Part shown: positions 7,452 through 13,066 of the stretch, piece by piece
Layout: each line of letters begins with the position of its first letter
Position numbering within the stretch: the first letter of the stretch is position 1
Source of the DNA: a virus
IMG/VR virus record: IMGVR_UViG_3300032116_001574
Span: 1-20,711 of that record
Strand: one strand, 5' to 3'
DNA: 20,711 nucleotides
The notes under the pieces: model-generated
Seen by the model: the letters and a program-made list of their open reading frames with translations, nothing else
Told to the model about the DNA's origin: nothing
Database searches by the model: none
Position numbers and translations under genes: made by a program

Positions 7452-7995
7452 GTGCGCCTCCCGCTTCTGGACGCGAGCAAGCGAACGCTCCGTGCAGGCG
7501 CTGTCGTGCCGCACTCACGGCAATCTCGGCAGCGTCAACGGTGTCGTGATACCCGAGCCACTGGTAGCGGCCACGCGCGGCGATGTAGGCTTTCCAGCGG
7601 CCTGTCTTGCAGCACAGCGAGACGCCCTTGGCGCCGCTCGTGTTGCGGCGGCTCAGGCAACTGTTGTGAATGTTCTCGGAGTAATCGGCGCAGCGAAGAT
7701 TGCTGAAGCGGTTGTTCATGCCGTCGCCGTCGGCGTGGTCAATGAGGCTTGGCGGATCTTCGCCAGTCATCATTTTCCAAGCTAGGCGGTGCGCGGGATA
7801 CCGCTTCCCGTCGAGCATGATCGACAGGTAGCCTTTGTCGGTCACGGTTCCCGCCGGCGATCCGGCGACAGCGAACTTCCACTGCTTCGTGACCAGCCAG
7901 GTGAACGCGCCGGTCTCAGGCTCGTAGGCCAGAAGCTGCCGGAGATACCCGACGGGGGGAAGTGGTTTGGGAGTGATGCAGGAAACCTCAGCCAC
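7435..7995 (-). CDS. HNH endonuclease with AP2-type DNA-binding domain (homing-like)
   Basis: A 186-aa protein from GTG 7995, overlapping the upstream Cys-rich gene by 8 bp. Residues about 62-110 hold the HNH core (RYPAHRLAW, then IDHADGDGMNNRFSNLR with H87 and N95). Residues about 118-170 hold an AP2-like domain (SGAKGVSLCCKTGRWKAYIAA and YQWLGYHDTVDAAEIAV). This domain pair is typical of free-standing phage homing endonucleases. The last 15 residues lie over the start of the exonuclease gene, suggesting later insertion or trimming. A general nicking role in recombination or packaging is less likely but not excluded. Confidence 0.9.
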   Translation of the reverse strand: MAEVSCITPKPLPPVGYLRQLLAYEPETGAFTWLVTKQWKFAVAGSPAGTVTDKGYLSIMLDGKRYPAHRLAWKMMTGEDPPSLIDHADGDGMNNRFSNLRCADYSENIHNSCLSRRNTSGAKGVSLCCKTGRWKAYIAARGRYQWLGYHDTVDAAEIAVSAARQRLHGAFACSRPEAGGAHGRAA

Positions 7996-8152
7996 AGGTC
8001 ACCTGCGGGCATGAGGGACAGCCGCACTTGCAGGGGCGCTTGGCGCGCTCCTCACGCGCCTCTTGCTCGCACGTCCAGACCTCAGCCGGGGTCATGTCGC
8101 CATGCTCCGACCAGTGGTCGTCGGCCTCGTCCTCGGTCATTTGCCGTCCCAT
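7988..8152 (-). CDS. Small Cys-rich protein, 54 aa, putative zinc binding
   Basis: Read by hand from ATG 8152 (TGATG junction with the upstream gene; a GTG at 8155 is also in frame) to TGA at 7988. The N-terminal half is acidic (MTEDEADDHWSEHGDMTPAE). The end reads RPCKCGCPSCPQVTCG, with six Cys in 13 residues, plus one further Cys in the middle. A structural zinc site or protein-protein knuckle is plausible. Coupling on both sides and the sensible amino-acid make-up support a real gene; function unknown. Confidence 0.6.
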   Translation of the reverse strand: MGRQMTEDEADDHWSEHGDMTPAEVWTCEQEAREERAKRPCKCGCPSCPQVTCG

Positions 8153-8334
8153 CACACCTCTCCCCGATAAGCACGGTCGAGCAGGCGTTGTGCGGCGCTG
8201 ATCTCGAGGCGACCGGCGGTCTTGAACCCGCCCTCGAACTCGGTTTTGGCTTGGCGAACGATCTCGGCCACCTGGGTGAGCAGGTCGACCTCGGACGCCT
8301 GTCGGCCATCGACAGGGCGCAGTTGTTCGTTCAT
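8152..8334 (-). CDS. Small phage protein, 60 aa, unknown
   Basis: ATG 8334 has an AGGAGA Shine-Dalgarno at good spacing (caggagaccctgacgATG). The product is one long amphipathic helical stretch (SEVDLLTQVAEIVRQAKTEF) followed by a second helix (LEISAAQRLLDRAYRGEV). No known motif is seen. It is the first gene after the hairpin-containing gap downstream of the DUF669 gene and is coupled to the Cys-rich protein. It might be a small accessory or anti-host factor, but there is no direct evidence. Confidence 0.7.
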   Translation of the reverse strand: MNEQLRPVDGRQASEVDLLTQVAEIVRQAKTEFEGGFKTAGRLEISAAQRLLDRAYRGEV

Positions 8335-8356
8335 CGTCAGGGTCTCCTGCGATGCT

Positions 8357-8406
8357 GTTGGAAGACAGCGGGTTGGAAGGGTCGCCGGACGGGACGGAGT
8401 TGGAAG
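8357..8406 (-). repeat. Three direct copies of CTTCCAAC
   Basis: Seen on the plus strand as GTTGGAAG at 8357-8364, 8372-8379 and 8399-8406 (the last inside the hairpin loop). A fourth copy at 8918-8925 lies immediately upstream of the DUF669 ATG. On the mRNA these read CUUCCAAC. They may be binding sites for a protein or RNA that controls this part of the operon, or chance; meaning unknown. Confidence 0.45.
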
Positions 8407-8423
8407 CTAGCCCCGTCCGGCGA
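8382..8423 (-). other. 12-bp perfect inverted repeat in the only sizeable early-operon gap
   Basis: The arms are TCGCCGGACGGG at 8382-8393 and its exact complement at 8412-8423, with an 18-nt loop. It begins 9 nt after the DUF669 stop and so would form a strong RNA hairpin on the minus transcript. No U-run follows, so a classical intrinsic terminator is unlikely. mRNA end protection or processing between the abundant ssDNA-binding protein and downstream genes is a better guess. Confidence 0.6.
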
Positions 8424-8431
8424 TGTTCAGG

Positions 8432-8917
8432 TTAGGCAGCCTTCTGGCCCCACGGCGTCTTCGCCGCGCCGGCAGCCGGAGCAGCGGTCGCGGGTCCGGC
8501 AGCGCCAACTGCCGAGCCGACGGGCGCGTACCGGGTGACCTTGTTCTTGGGCCCGTAGCCGTTCTGCGCCGGCTCAGTGCGGACGCGGATCATCACCGGC
8601 TTGAACTCGATCTGGTCCGAGTTGGTGACGGCGCCCTTGTGGCCGACCGCCGCGGCGATTTCCTTGACCGCGCGAGTGGCGATCTCCTGCGTCTGCGGAT
8701 TCGGGTGCACGATGTTCTGCCCGTCCCAGATGCGCCGCTTGGCGTACTGGCCGTCGAGGATTTCCCAGGTGAAGACCGCGCGCTGTTTGACGCCGCCGTC
8801 CTTCACCGTGTGGACGGTCTCGATGATGTGGGCGATCACGTCACAGTCGGGGATCGGATCGAAGTCACCGCCTTCGCGGTCAGGGACGCTGTCAACGTCG
8901 ATGTTGAGGGCAACCAT
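8432..8917 (-). CDS. DUF669 family protein, ssDNA-binding-like
   Basis: A 161-aa protein from ATG 8917, preceded by an AAAGGAG Shine-Dalgarno. The core (DFDPIPDCDVIAHIIETV, VFTWEILDGQYAKRRIWDGQNIVHPNPQTQEIATRAVKEIAAAVG) matches DUF669, found in phage recombination loci and thought to act as single-strand binding partners of Sak-type annealases. From about residue 130 it becomes a low-complexity Ala/Gly/Pro tail (VGSAVGAAGPATAAPAAGAA) ending TPWGQKAA, reminiscent of the flexible tail of SSB but not acidic. Direct adjacency to the Sak4-like gene supports a shared job. Confidence 0.82.
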   Translation of the reverse strand: MVALNIDVDSVPDREGGDFDPIPDCDVIAHIIETVHTVKDGGVKQRAVFTWEILDGQYAKRRIWDGQNIVHPNPQTQEIATRAVKEIAAAVGHKGAVTNSDQIEFKPVMIRVRTEPAQNGYGPKNKVTRYAPVGSAVGAAGPATAAPAAGAAKTPWGQKAA

Positions 8918-8941
8918 GTTGGAAGTCTCCTTTCGGGAGGG

Positions 8942-9736
8942 TTAGGCCGCTTGCGCAGCCGGGGTCTCGACCGCGCCAACGGCCGATTGGGGGAAGAAGG
9001 GGGCGAGAGCGGTGAAGCCCTCGCCGCGCTTGAACATGATCCGGGCCGGCATGTTGTACCGGTTGCCAGCGGTGAACGCGGGCTTGCCCTCGGTGTAGAT
9101 CCAGCGCGTGTCGCCACCGTCAGCGCGGGCGCGTTCGCCTTTGCCCTCGGTCTTGATCGTCACGTCCTTCTTGACCAGCAGGATGGCGTCGACCTCGCGC
9201 TTCAGCAGGGCCTCGGCCCGCTTGTGCAGGTCGATGTCGTAGCGGCTGTAGGACTGGGTCTCGGGGTCATCGAAGCGGCTGATGATCGCGTGACCGACCA
9301 GCACGACGGCCATGCCGCGCTCGTTGCGCAGATAGTTCAGGCCGTCGAGCACCTGGAGCCAGAGATTGTCGGCCTCGATGTAGCCCTTGCCGTAGCCGCC
9401 GCCTGCCAGCTCGATCGACTTGACGTTCGAGTCGCGGCAGACCTTGTCCCAGACCAGCTTCTGCAGGGCGGAGACGCTGTCGAGCACGACCGTCTGGAAA
9501 TCATGCGCCTCAGTGGCGAGCGAGGTGATCGCCTCGACCACGCTCTCGAACGTGTCCAGCGTGCCAAAGCTGTCGAGCACGAGGTCGCCGCTCTCGCCGC
9601 GCTCCGTCTGCAGGAACACCGGCGCCGGGAACTCGGCGGCGAGCGTCGTCTTGCCCATCTTCTCGGGCCCATAGATCAGCAGCCGGGGCGGCTGATCGGC
9701 GCGGACCTTGCGCAGTGAAGCCAAACTAATCGCCAC
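8942..9736 (-). CDS. Sak4-like RecA-fold ATPase (single-strand annealing recombinase)
   Basis: A 264-aa protein from GTG 9736, which has an AAGGAG Shine-Dalgarno and overlaps RusA by 11 bp. Walker A is GPEKMGKT (23-30); Walker B is TVVLDSVSAL (82-91); a later VVLVGHAI strand (144-151) and KREVDAILLVKKD fit the AAA_24/phage nucleotide-binding family. Members such as Sak4 anneal or exchange strands with an SSB partner. The order RusA, this gene, DUF669 and a PD-(D/E)XK exonuclease further on forms a complete phage recombination module. The C-terminus is Ala-rich (ETPAAQAA). Sak4 assignment rather than generic AAA ATPase rests on context. Confidence 0.85.
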   Translation of the reverse strand: MAISLASLRKVRADQPPRLLIYGPEKMGKTTLAAEFPAPVFLQTERGESGDLVLDSFGTLDTFESVVEAITSLATEAHDFQTVVLDSVSALQKLVWDKVCRDSNVKSIELAGGGYGKGYIEADNLWLQVLDGLNYLRNERGMAVVLVGHAIISRFDDPETQSYSRYDIDLHKRAEALLKREVDAILLVKKDVTIKTEGKGERARADGGDTRWIYTEGKPAFTAGNRYNMPARIMFKRGEGFTALAPFFPQSAVGAVETPAAQAA

Positions 9737-10301
9737 AATCTTCTCCTTCAGGCGCGTCGATGAACCAGCCGCCGGTCGCGCCGTCCTTGTGCGGGTGGAA
9801 GTTCAGGGTGAGCGGTTCCGCCGGTCGCACCATGATGCGCGCGCGCGGTGTGCGGTGATTGCCTTGCGGCATCCACGCCAGCACCAGGCCGGTCACGAAA
9901 CGGTCGTCGTCGATCACCTTGCAGGACACGAGCAGGTCGATGGCCGCCTTGGCGGTGTTGTCCAGATCGGCACGCAGGCTCGCGCGCTCCACGCCCATGA
10001 CGATCACTACCCTGCCCGGCACCCGGTCGCAGCCGTCGCGCGTCATCTGCTCGCGCACCGTCCAGCCAGCCTCAGCCAGCCATGCCTTGTAGGCCGGCGT
10101 CTTGAAGCGACCGCGGACGCTGTTCGAGAACAGGTTGTTCACGCTAGGCGGCGCTGGAATGACGAGGGTGGTGCAGGCGGAAGCGCCGGGGATCGATGCT
10201 CCCGCCTGCTGGCGCACCCCAGACACGGAAACCGCGCCGGGATTGTTGAGGGCCGCGTAGTCAGCGGCCTCTGCGATTGGGCAAATACGCGCGGCGCTCA
10301 C
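9726..10301 (-). CDS. rusA: RusA family Holliday junction resolvase
   Basis: A 191-aa protein from GTG 10301 (GTGA overlap with the Cro-like gene). The RusA core runs from about residue 46: LVIPAPPSVNNLF, then LRADLDNTAKAAIDLL with acidic D112 and D114, and VIDDDRFV with further Asp residues near 131-133, matching the DxDN...DDD arrangement of the family. The first 45 residues (to about ASACTT) look poorly conserved and may be a spacer; an internal start cannot be excluded. It cuts four-way junctions arising in recombination and replication. Confidence 0.92.
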   Translation of the reverse strand: MSAARICPIAEAADYAALNNPGAVSVSGVRQQAGASIPGASACTTLVIPAPPSVNNLFSNSVRGRFKTPAYKAWLAEAGWTVREQMTRDGCDRVPGRVVIVMGVERASLRADLDNTAKAAIDLLVSCKVIDDDRFVTGLVLAWMPQGNHRTPRARIMVRPAEPLTLNFHPHKDGATGGWFIDAPEGEDCGD

Positions 10302-10504
10302 AGCGACACCTGCTCGAGCACCGCAATGGTCTCGTCCGGCAGGTTCGCGATCGGTCCGATCTTGCGGCCCGTGGCACGGAATATGCGGAGGGCGAGCTTC
10401 TGATTCGGGACGCGGCGACCGTTGGCAATGTCATAGGCATAGCCACCACGGGCGACGCCGCTGTCCTGCAACTGCTTGGCAAATGAGGTATCGACGTTGT
10501 CCAT
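10298..10504 (-). CDS. Cro-like DNA-binding protein, first gene of the leftward operon
   Basis: A 68-aa product from ATG 10504. The longer start at 10564 is rejected because it would place operator O1 inside the coding region and overlap the divergent repressor start. The sequence SFAKQLQDSGVARGGYAYDI then NGRRVPNQKLALRIFRATG looks like a small Cro/YdaS-type helix-turn-helix, with the family-like GPIANLPDE end. No Shine-Dalgarno is evident. Position opposite a CI-like gene, with an operator 10 bp upstream, supports the Cro role. Confidence 0.75.
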   Translation of the reverse strand: MDNVDTSFAKQLQDSGVARGGYAYDIANGRRVPNQKLALRIFRATGRKIGPIANLPDETIAVLEQVSL

Positions 10505-10506
10505 AT

Positions 10507-10535
10507 TTGAAACATCGCAGATTGCGAGGTTAACG
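10507..10535 (+). promoter_or_regulatory. Possible repressor promoter overlapped by O1
   Basis: TTGAAA at 10507-10512 is a good -35 match. A weak -10 (TTAACG, 10530-10535) lies 17 bp further on. Operator O1 fills the spacer, as expected for an autoregulated or Cro-repressed promoter. The -10 match is poor, so this is tentative. Confidence 0.3.
10515..10527. promoter_or_regulatory. Operator O1, palindrome TCGCA-GAT-TGCGA
   Basis: A perfect 5+5 bp palindrome with a 3-bp spacer in the divergent Cro/CI region, ending 10 bp before the Cro-like start codon. The same half-sites recur at 10571, 10950 (one mismatch) and 10975. The binding factor is inferred to be the CI-like and/or Cro-like protein. 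Confidence 0.75.
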
Positions 10536-10562
10536 GCAAGCCTCAATCCTCGCAAAAACGAC

Positions 10563-10916
10563 ATGGACGATCGCAGCCTGCGATTTACCAGTCAGCGCAT
10601 GGCCAGATCACCCGTAAAGCTCGCCGCAAACCACCTCCGGGCATGGAGGGAGTTCAGGCGCATGACCCAGGAACAGCTCGCCGATTCGATCGGCACCGCC
10701 GGCAATGTGATCGGCTTGCTGGAGAGCGGCGAGCGCGGACTGTCCCATAAATGGCTGCTGAGACTGGCCCCGGTCCTTGGAACCACGCCCGGCTTCCTGC
10801 TGGATCACGACCCCTACGACATGGACACGTCATTTCTGGACGCCGTCATGTCGGTGCCGACGGAAGATCGGGCACAGGTGCTGGCGATCATCGAGACCTT
10901 TAAGAAACGCGCGTGA
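10563..10916 (+). CDS. CI-like phage repressor (short, helix-turn-helix)
   Basis: 117 aa from ATG 10563, or 105 aa from ATG 10599 (MARSPVKLAANHLRAW); neither has a clear Shine-Dalgarno. The HTH_3-type domain is RRMTQEQLADSIGTAGNVIGLLESGERGLSHKWLL read in two parts: MTQEQLADSIG then NVIGLLESGERGLS. The tail (FLDAVMSVPTEDRAQVLAIIETF) is a short helical segment. There is no LexA/CI S24 peptidase domain, so induction by RecA-stimulated self-cleavage is not expected. It is transcribed opposite the Cro-like gene and flanked by four operators. Confidence 0.85.
   Translation: MDDRSLRFTSQRMARSPVKLAANHLRAWREFRRMTQEQLADSIGTAGNVIGLLESGERGLSHKWLLRLAPVLGTTPGFLLDHDPYDMDTSFLDAVMSVPTEDRAQVLAIIETFKKRA
10571..10583. 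promoter_or_regulatory. Operator O2, palindrome TCGCA-GCC-TGCGA
   Basis: Perfect half-sites, with symmetry extending one base further on each side (A/T). Its centre is 56 bp from O1. It lies in codons 3-7 of the repressor if translation starts at 10563, or just upstream of the coding region if it starts at ATG 10599, which would be a cleaner arrangement. Confidence 0.75.
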
Positions 10917-10949
10917 GTCACGGCCTGCGAGGACGGCTGAAATAATACC

Positions 10950-10962
10950 TCGCATTTTGCGC
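10950..10962. promoter_or_regulatory. Operator O4, TCGCA-TTT-TGCGC (one mismatch)
   Basis: It matches the O1-O3 consensus except for the last base. It lies 34 bp after the repressor stop and 25 bp (centre to centre) from O3, so two dimers could bind on nearly the same DNA face. A lone half-site TGCGA at 10926-10930 precedes it. Confidence 0.6.
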
Positions 10963-10974
10963 TAGACAGCATCC

Positions 10975-10987
10975 TCGCAATCTGCGA
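10975..10987. promoter_or_regulatory. Operator O3, palindrome TCGCA-ATC-TGCGA
   Basis: A perfect palindrome, extended by one base (C/G) on each side, centred 38 bp before the GTG of the first gene of the rightward operon. It implies that the switch proteins also control the run of genes ending in xis and int. Confidence 0.75.
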
Positions 10988-10992
10988 GCCTT

Positions 10993-11012
10993 CCCTCCTC
11001 AACACAGGAGGG
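10993..11012 (+). promoter_or_regulatory. Hairpin that pairs with the Shine-Dalgarno of the first rightward gene
   Basis: CCCTCCT (10993-10999) is a perfect complement of AGGAGGG (11006-11012), with a 6-nt loop (CAACAC). AGGAGGG is also the ribosome-binding site for GTG 11019. Folding would hide the site from ribosomes, so translation of the coupled operon could depend on melting or on a trans factor. No U-run follows, so it is not a terminator. Confidence 0.65.
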
Positions 11013-11018
11013 CATAGC

Positions 11019-11303
11019 GTGCCGCACCCAAATCAACAGGCGCTTCCCGTCGCCGTCGACCGCTGGATCGACCAGTCATACTGGCTGTCGGATGCAGCCG
11101 CCGTCGCGCGGCTCAACGAAAAACTGGCCTTCGTCACCCAGGCGATCGACGTGCTGGCATCCGATGCGGATGACGTGCCGTCGGAACTGGACGGCCTGTC
11201 GGTCATCGACCTGATGTCGGCGTCCGCGACCCTGGCTCTCGAGATCGGTACGCGCCGCCGGCACGCCGAGATCAGCGAGCGGATGATGGAGCGTGCAGCA
11301 TGA
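11019..11303 (+). CDS. Unknown phage protein, 94 aa, first gene of the rightward operon
   Basis: GTG 11019 follows a strong AGGAGGG site (itself in a hairpin). The product is acidic and helical (WIDQSYWLSDAAAVARLNE, FVTQAIDVLASDADDVPSEL, LMSASATLALEIGTRRRHAE). No domain is recognised. Its stop is overlapped by the next ATG (ATGA). Confidence 0.75.
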   Translation: MPHPNQQALPVAVDRWIDQSYWLSDAAAVARLNEKLAFVTQAIDVLASDADDVPSELDGLSVIDLMSASATLALEIGTRRRHAEISERMMERAA

Positions 11304-11515
11304 ACCGCACCCTTCGCACCGACTACGCAGCCTACAACGCGCGCGGCGTGCAGGTCCGCACCTTCAACGATCTGCCCCGCGCCCGAGCATGGGTTCGCGA
11401 CAACGCCAGCCTGCATGCCGGCCTGCACCTGCAGGAGGTCAGCCTGGTCGCCCGCAAGATTTACACGCCGCGCTCGCGACCGGCGGCTGACTGCGGTCAG
11501 GCGGTGTTCGCATGA
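11300..11515 (+). CDS. Unknown small phage protein, 71 aa
   Basis: ATG 11300 overlaps the previous stop. The sequence begins MNRTLRTDYAAYNARGVQVR and is basic, with RARAWVRDNASLHAGLHLQEV suggesting a helix and then a strand. No motif is known. It is coupled at its 3' end to a tiny membrane peptide (ATGA). Confidence 0.7.
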   Translation: MNRTLRTDYAAYNARGVQVRTFNDLPRARAWVRDNASLHAGLHLQEVSLVARKIYTPRSRPAADCGQAVFA

Positions 11516-11601
11516 TCGCCGCCATAGCCGAGGTGCTGCGCCCTCGCAGTCTCATCATTCTGGCCGTGCTGGCCGGGGTTATCAGCTTGTGGTGGCTGTG
11601 A
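11512..11601 (+). CDS. Tiny predicted membrane peptide, 29 aa
   Basis: Read by hand: ATG 11512 overlaps the previous stop, and TGA 11599-11601 overlaps the next ATG (TGATG). The product is MIAAIAEVLRP followed by a basic Arg and the hydrophobic segment SLIILAVLAGVISLWWL, ending at the membrane interface with Trp-Trp. It is a typical single-pass small protein. Such short ORFs are easily missed; the perfect coupling on both sides is the main support. Confidence 0.55.
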   Translation: MIAAIAEVLRPRSLIILAVLAGVISLWWL

Positions 11602-11783
11602 TGCGGATAACGGACAAAGCCATTTTGGCCCGAGCTATTCGCAGAAGCCATTTGTCGGCGGCGATTATCGCTGTCCGCATGGCTAAACAGCACCTCGACG
11701 CTGGCAACCGGGAAGACCTCATCATTGAAGCCATTGATGAGGCGCTCGCAGCCATCGCCCGCGCCACAGGAGAAGCATCATGA
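11601..11783 (+). CDS. Unknown small helical phage protein, 60 aa
   Basis: I chose ATG 11601, which overlaps the membrane peptide's stop, rather than the longer upstream frame. The product begins MRITDKAILARAIRRSHLSA and has an amphipathic helix (REDLIIEAIDEALAAIARAT). No known domain. Its stop is overlapped by the next gene (ATGA). Confidence 0.65.
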   Translation: MRITDKAILARAIRRSHLSAAIIAVRMAKQHLDAGNREDLIIEAIDEALAAIARATGEAS

Positions 11784-12256
11784 CCGAACTCCCCGACGAT
11801 ATGGATGCCCGCACCCCTGCACCAGAGGGGGAGGCGGTGACCGTTTGGTATGGCAAAATGCCGGAGAGCAACGGGCGCGAAAACTGGACGGCATCGCTTC
11901 GCCGCGTCAACTCGACCGATCCGTGGGGCCAAGAGTTTTGCTTTGCGCGTTCCGAATACCCTGACCGGGTGCGCTACGAAGCTGACCGAGTGCGGTGGAT
12001 CATCGGTGAACTGCCCGAACGTCCAGACATTCTCGCCTATGACCCCGACAAGCACAGCGGCTACGTTCCGCCAGCATCCCCTGTCGTTCCGGCAGGGGTG
12101 AGCAGGGCTGACGCGCGGCTGATGGCGCAAAGCGGCGTCGTCGAATGGCTGGCGGGATACAAACAGGAATACCGCGCACCGCATGACACGCTCTGCGATC
12201 TGATAGCCGACGCCATCATCGCAGCCCTTCGCCCTACCGATACAGGGAGGGAGTGA
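11780..12256 (+). CDS. Unknown phage protein, 158 aa
   Basis: ATG 11780 has an AGGAGA site upstream and overlaps the previous stop. The N-terminal half reads TVWYGKMPESNGRENWTASL and PWGQEFCFARSEYPDRVRYEADRVRWIIGEL, a pattern of hypothetical accessory proteins in other phages. The C-terminal half has an IADAIIAALRP helix. Base composition here looks somewhat less GC-rich than the int and early genes. Function unknown. Confidence 0.75.
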   Translation: MTELPDDMDARTPAPEGEAVTVWYGKMPESNGRENWTASLRRVNSTDPWGQEFCFARSEYPDRVRYEADRVRWIIGELPERPDILAYDPDKHSGYVPPASPVVPAGVSRADARLMAQSGVVEWLAGYKQEYRAPHDTLCDLIADAIIAALRPTDTGRE

Positions 12257-12393
12257 TCGGTCCGCTCTTGCAGTTCATCGGGCTGGTGATCGTCGGACTG
12301 TTCGGTGTTACCAGCGCCAGCGTTCTGCTGGACCGCCTGTTCAATGGCGCTCGCTACGTCCGCGAAGCGCGAGAAAGGAAACAACGCAAATGA
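12253..12393 (+). CDS. Small single-pass membrane protein, 46 aa
   Basis: GTG 12253 overlaps the previous stop and has a GGGAGG site directly upstream; TGA 12391-12393 overlaps the next ATG. A hydrophobic helix (LLQFIGLVIVGLFGVTSASVL, residues about 5-25) is followed by a strongly basic tail (REARERKQRK), so the C-terminus is probably cytoplasmic. It may act on the host envelope (for example exclusion) or be a regulator; no family recognised. Confidence 0.65.
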   Translation: MIGPLLQFIGLVIVGLFGVTSASVLLDRLFNGARYVREARERKQRK

Positions 12394-12710
12394 CCACCCC
12401 TGACATAGCCGGTCTGTGCGAGAGGCTGCGGAAACCCCGGCGGGCTGGCCGGGTGTCGCAAATGCTTATCAACCCCGACGGCCTCGAAGCAGCCGACACC
12501 CTTGAACGCCAAGCCGCTGAGATAGAGAGACTGCGTGGGGCTTTGGAGTTCTACGCTGACGAAGATAACTGGTTCGGTGTTTACATGACTGGTCGCGGAC
12601 CAATGGTTGATGATTGGTCCATTGACGGTCACCCCTACTGGCCAGATGGAAAGCCCGGAAAAACCGCCCGAGCCGCCCTTACAGGAGAAGACCATGGGGG
12701 GACGGGATGA
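12390..12710 (+). CDS. Unknown phage protein, 106 aa, coiled-coil segment
   Basis: ATG 12390 overlaps the previous stop, with AAAGGAAA upstream. It contains LCERLRKPRR near the start, a helical EAADTLERQAAEIERLRGAL stretch and a YADEDNWFG block. This layout is common among small accessory proteins of proteobacterial phages. Its C-terminus (KTARAALTGEDHGGTG) leads into an ATGA overlap with the excisionase-like gene. Confidence 0.75.
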   Translation: MTTPDIAGLCERLRKPRRAGRVSQMLINPDGLEAADTLERQAAEIERLRGALEFYADEDNWFGVYMTGRGPMVDDWSIDGHPYWPDGKPGKTARAALTGEDHGGTG

Positions 12711-13066
12711 GCCTACCTCCTCGCCTTCACCTGCCCCAGGTTCTCGCCCTCGCCGGCTACAGCCGGTCCACGCTCCGCTCGCGCCAACGCGCCGGCGCCA
12801 TGCCTATGCCGATCGACCGCGGCGGCCGGGGCGGGATCTATGACCGAGACGCGGTTCTCAAAGCTCTAGGGATGGCGCAGGATGCAACCCCCGACCCCGC
12901 CGACGCATGGACATTTAAGCCCGATGCCTACCGTGACGCTCTCGCTGGGCAGATACGTCGTCCTCAAGAAGCGCGCCGACGGCACGAGCCGGGCGTACTT
13001 TCAGGTGCCGGCACGCCTGCGCCCCTCCGGTTGGTCTCCGGCCATACCGCTGCCCCGCACGGCTGA
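12707..13066 (+). CDS. Excisionase-like helix-turn-helix protein
   Basis: 119 aa from ATG 12707 (ATGA overlap). Residues 8-55 (LPQVLALAGYSRSTLRSRQ, then MPMPIDRGGRGGIYDRDAVLKALGM) resemble the AlpA/Xis/MerR-type winged helix-turn-helix used by phage excisionases. From about residue 75 the sequence is Arg/Pro-rich and overlaps the integrase coding region, so the tail may be a by-product of the overlap. Position directly upstream of int supports a role in directing recombination or regulating int. Confidence 0.7.
   Translation: MSLPPRLHLPQVLALAGYSRSTLRSRQRAGAMPMPIDRGGRGGIYDRDAVLKALGMAQDATPDPADAWTFKPDAYRDALAGQIRRPQEARRRHEPGVLSGAGTPAPLRLVSGHTAAPHG

Noticed and set aside
8382-8423. Intrinsic terminator after the DUF669 gene
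   Set aside because: The stem is strong but no U-run follows on the transcribed strand and the loop is 18 nt.
8423-9718. Plus-strand frame of about 431 codons
   Set aside because: Antisense to the DUF669 and Sak4-like genes. It is a GC-skewed shadow rich in Leu, Asp, Val and Arg.
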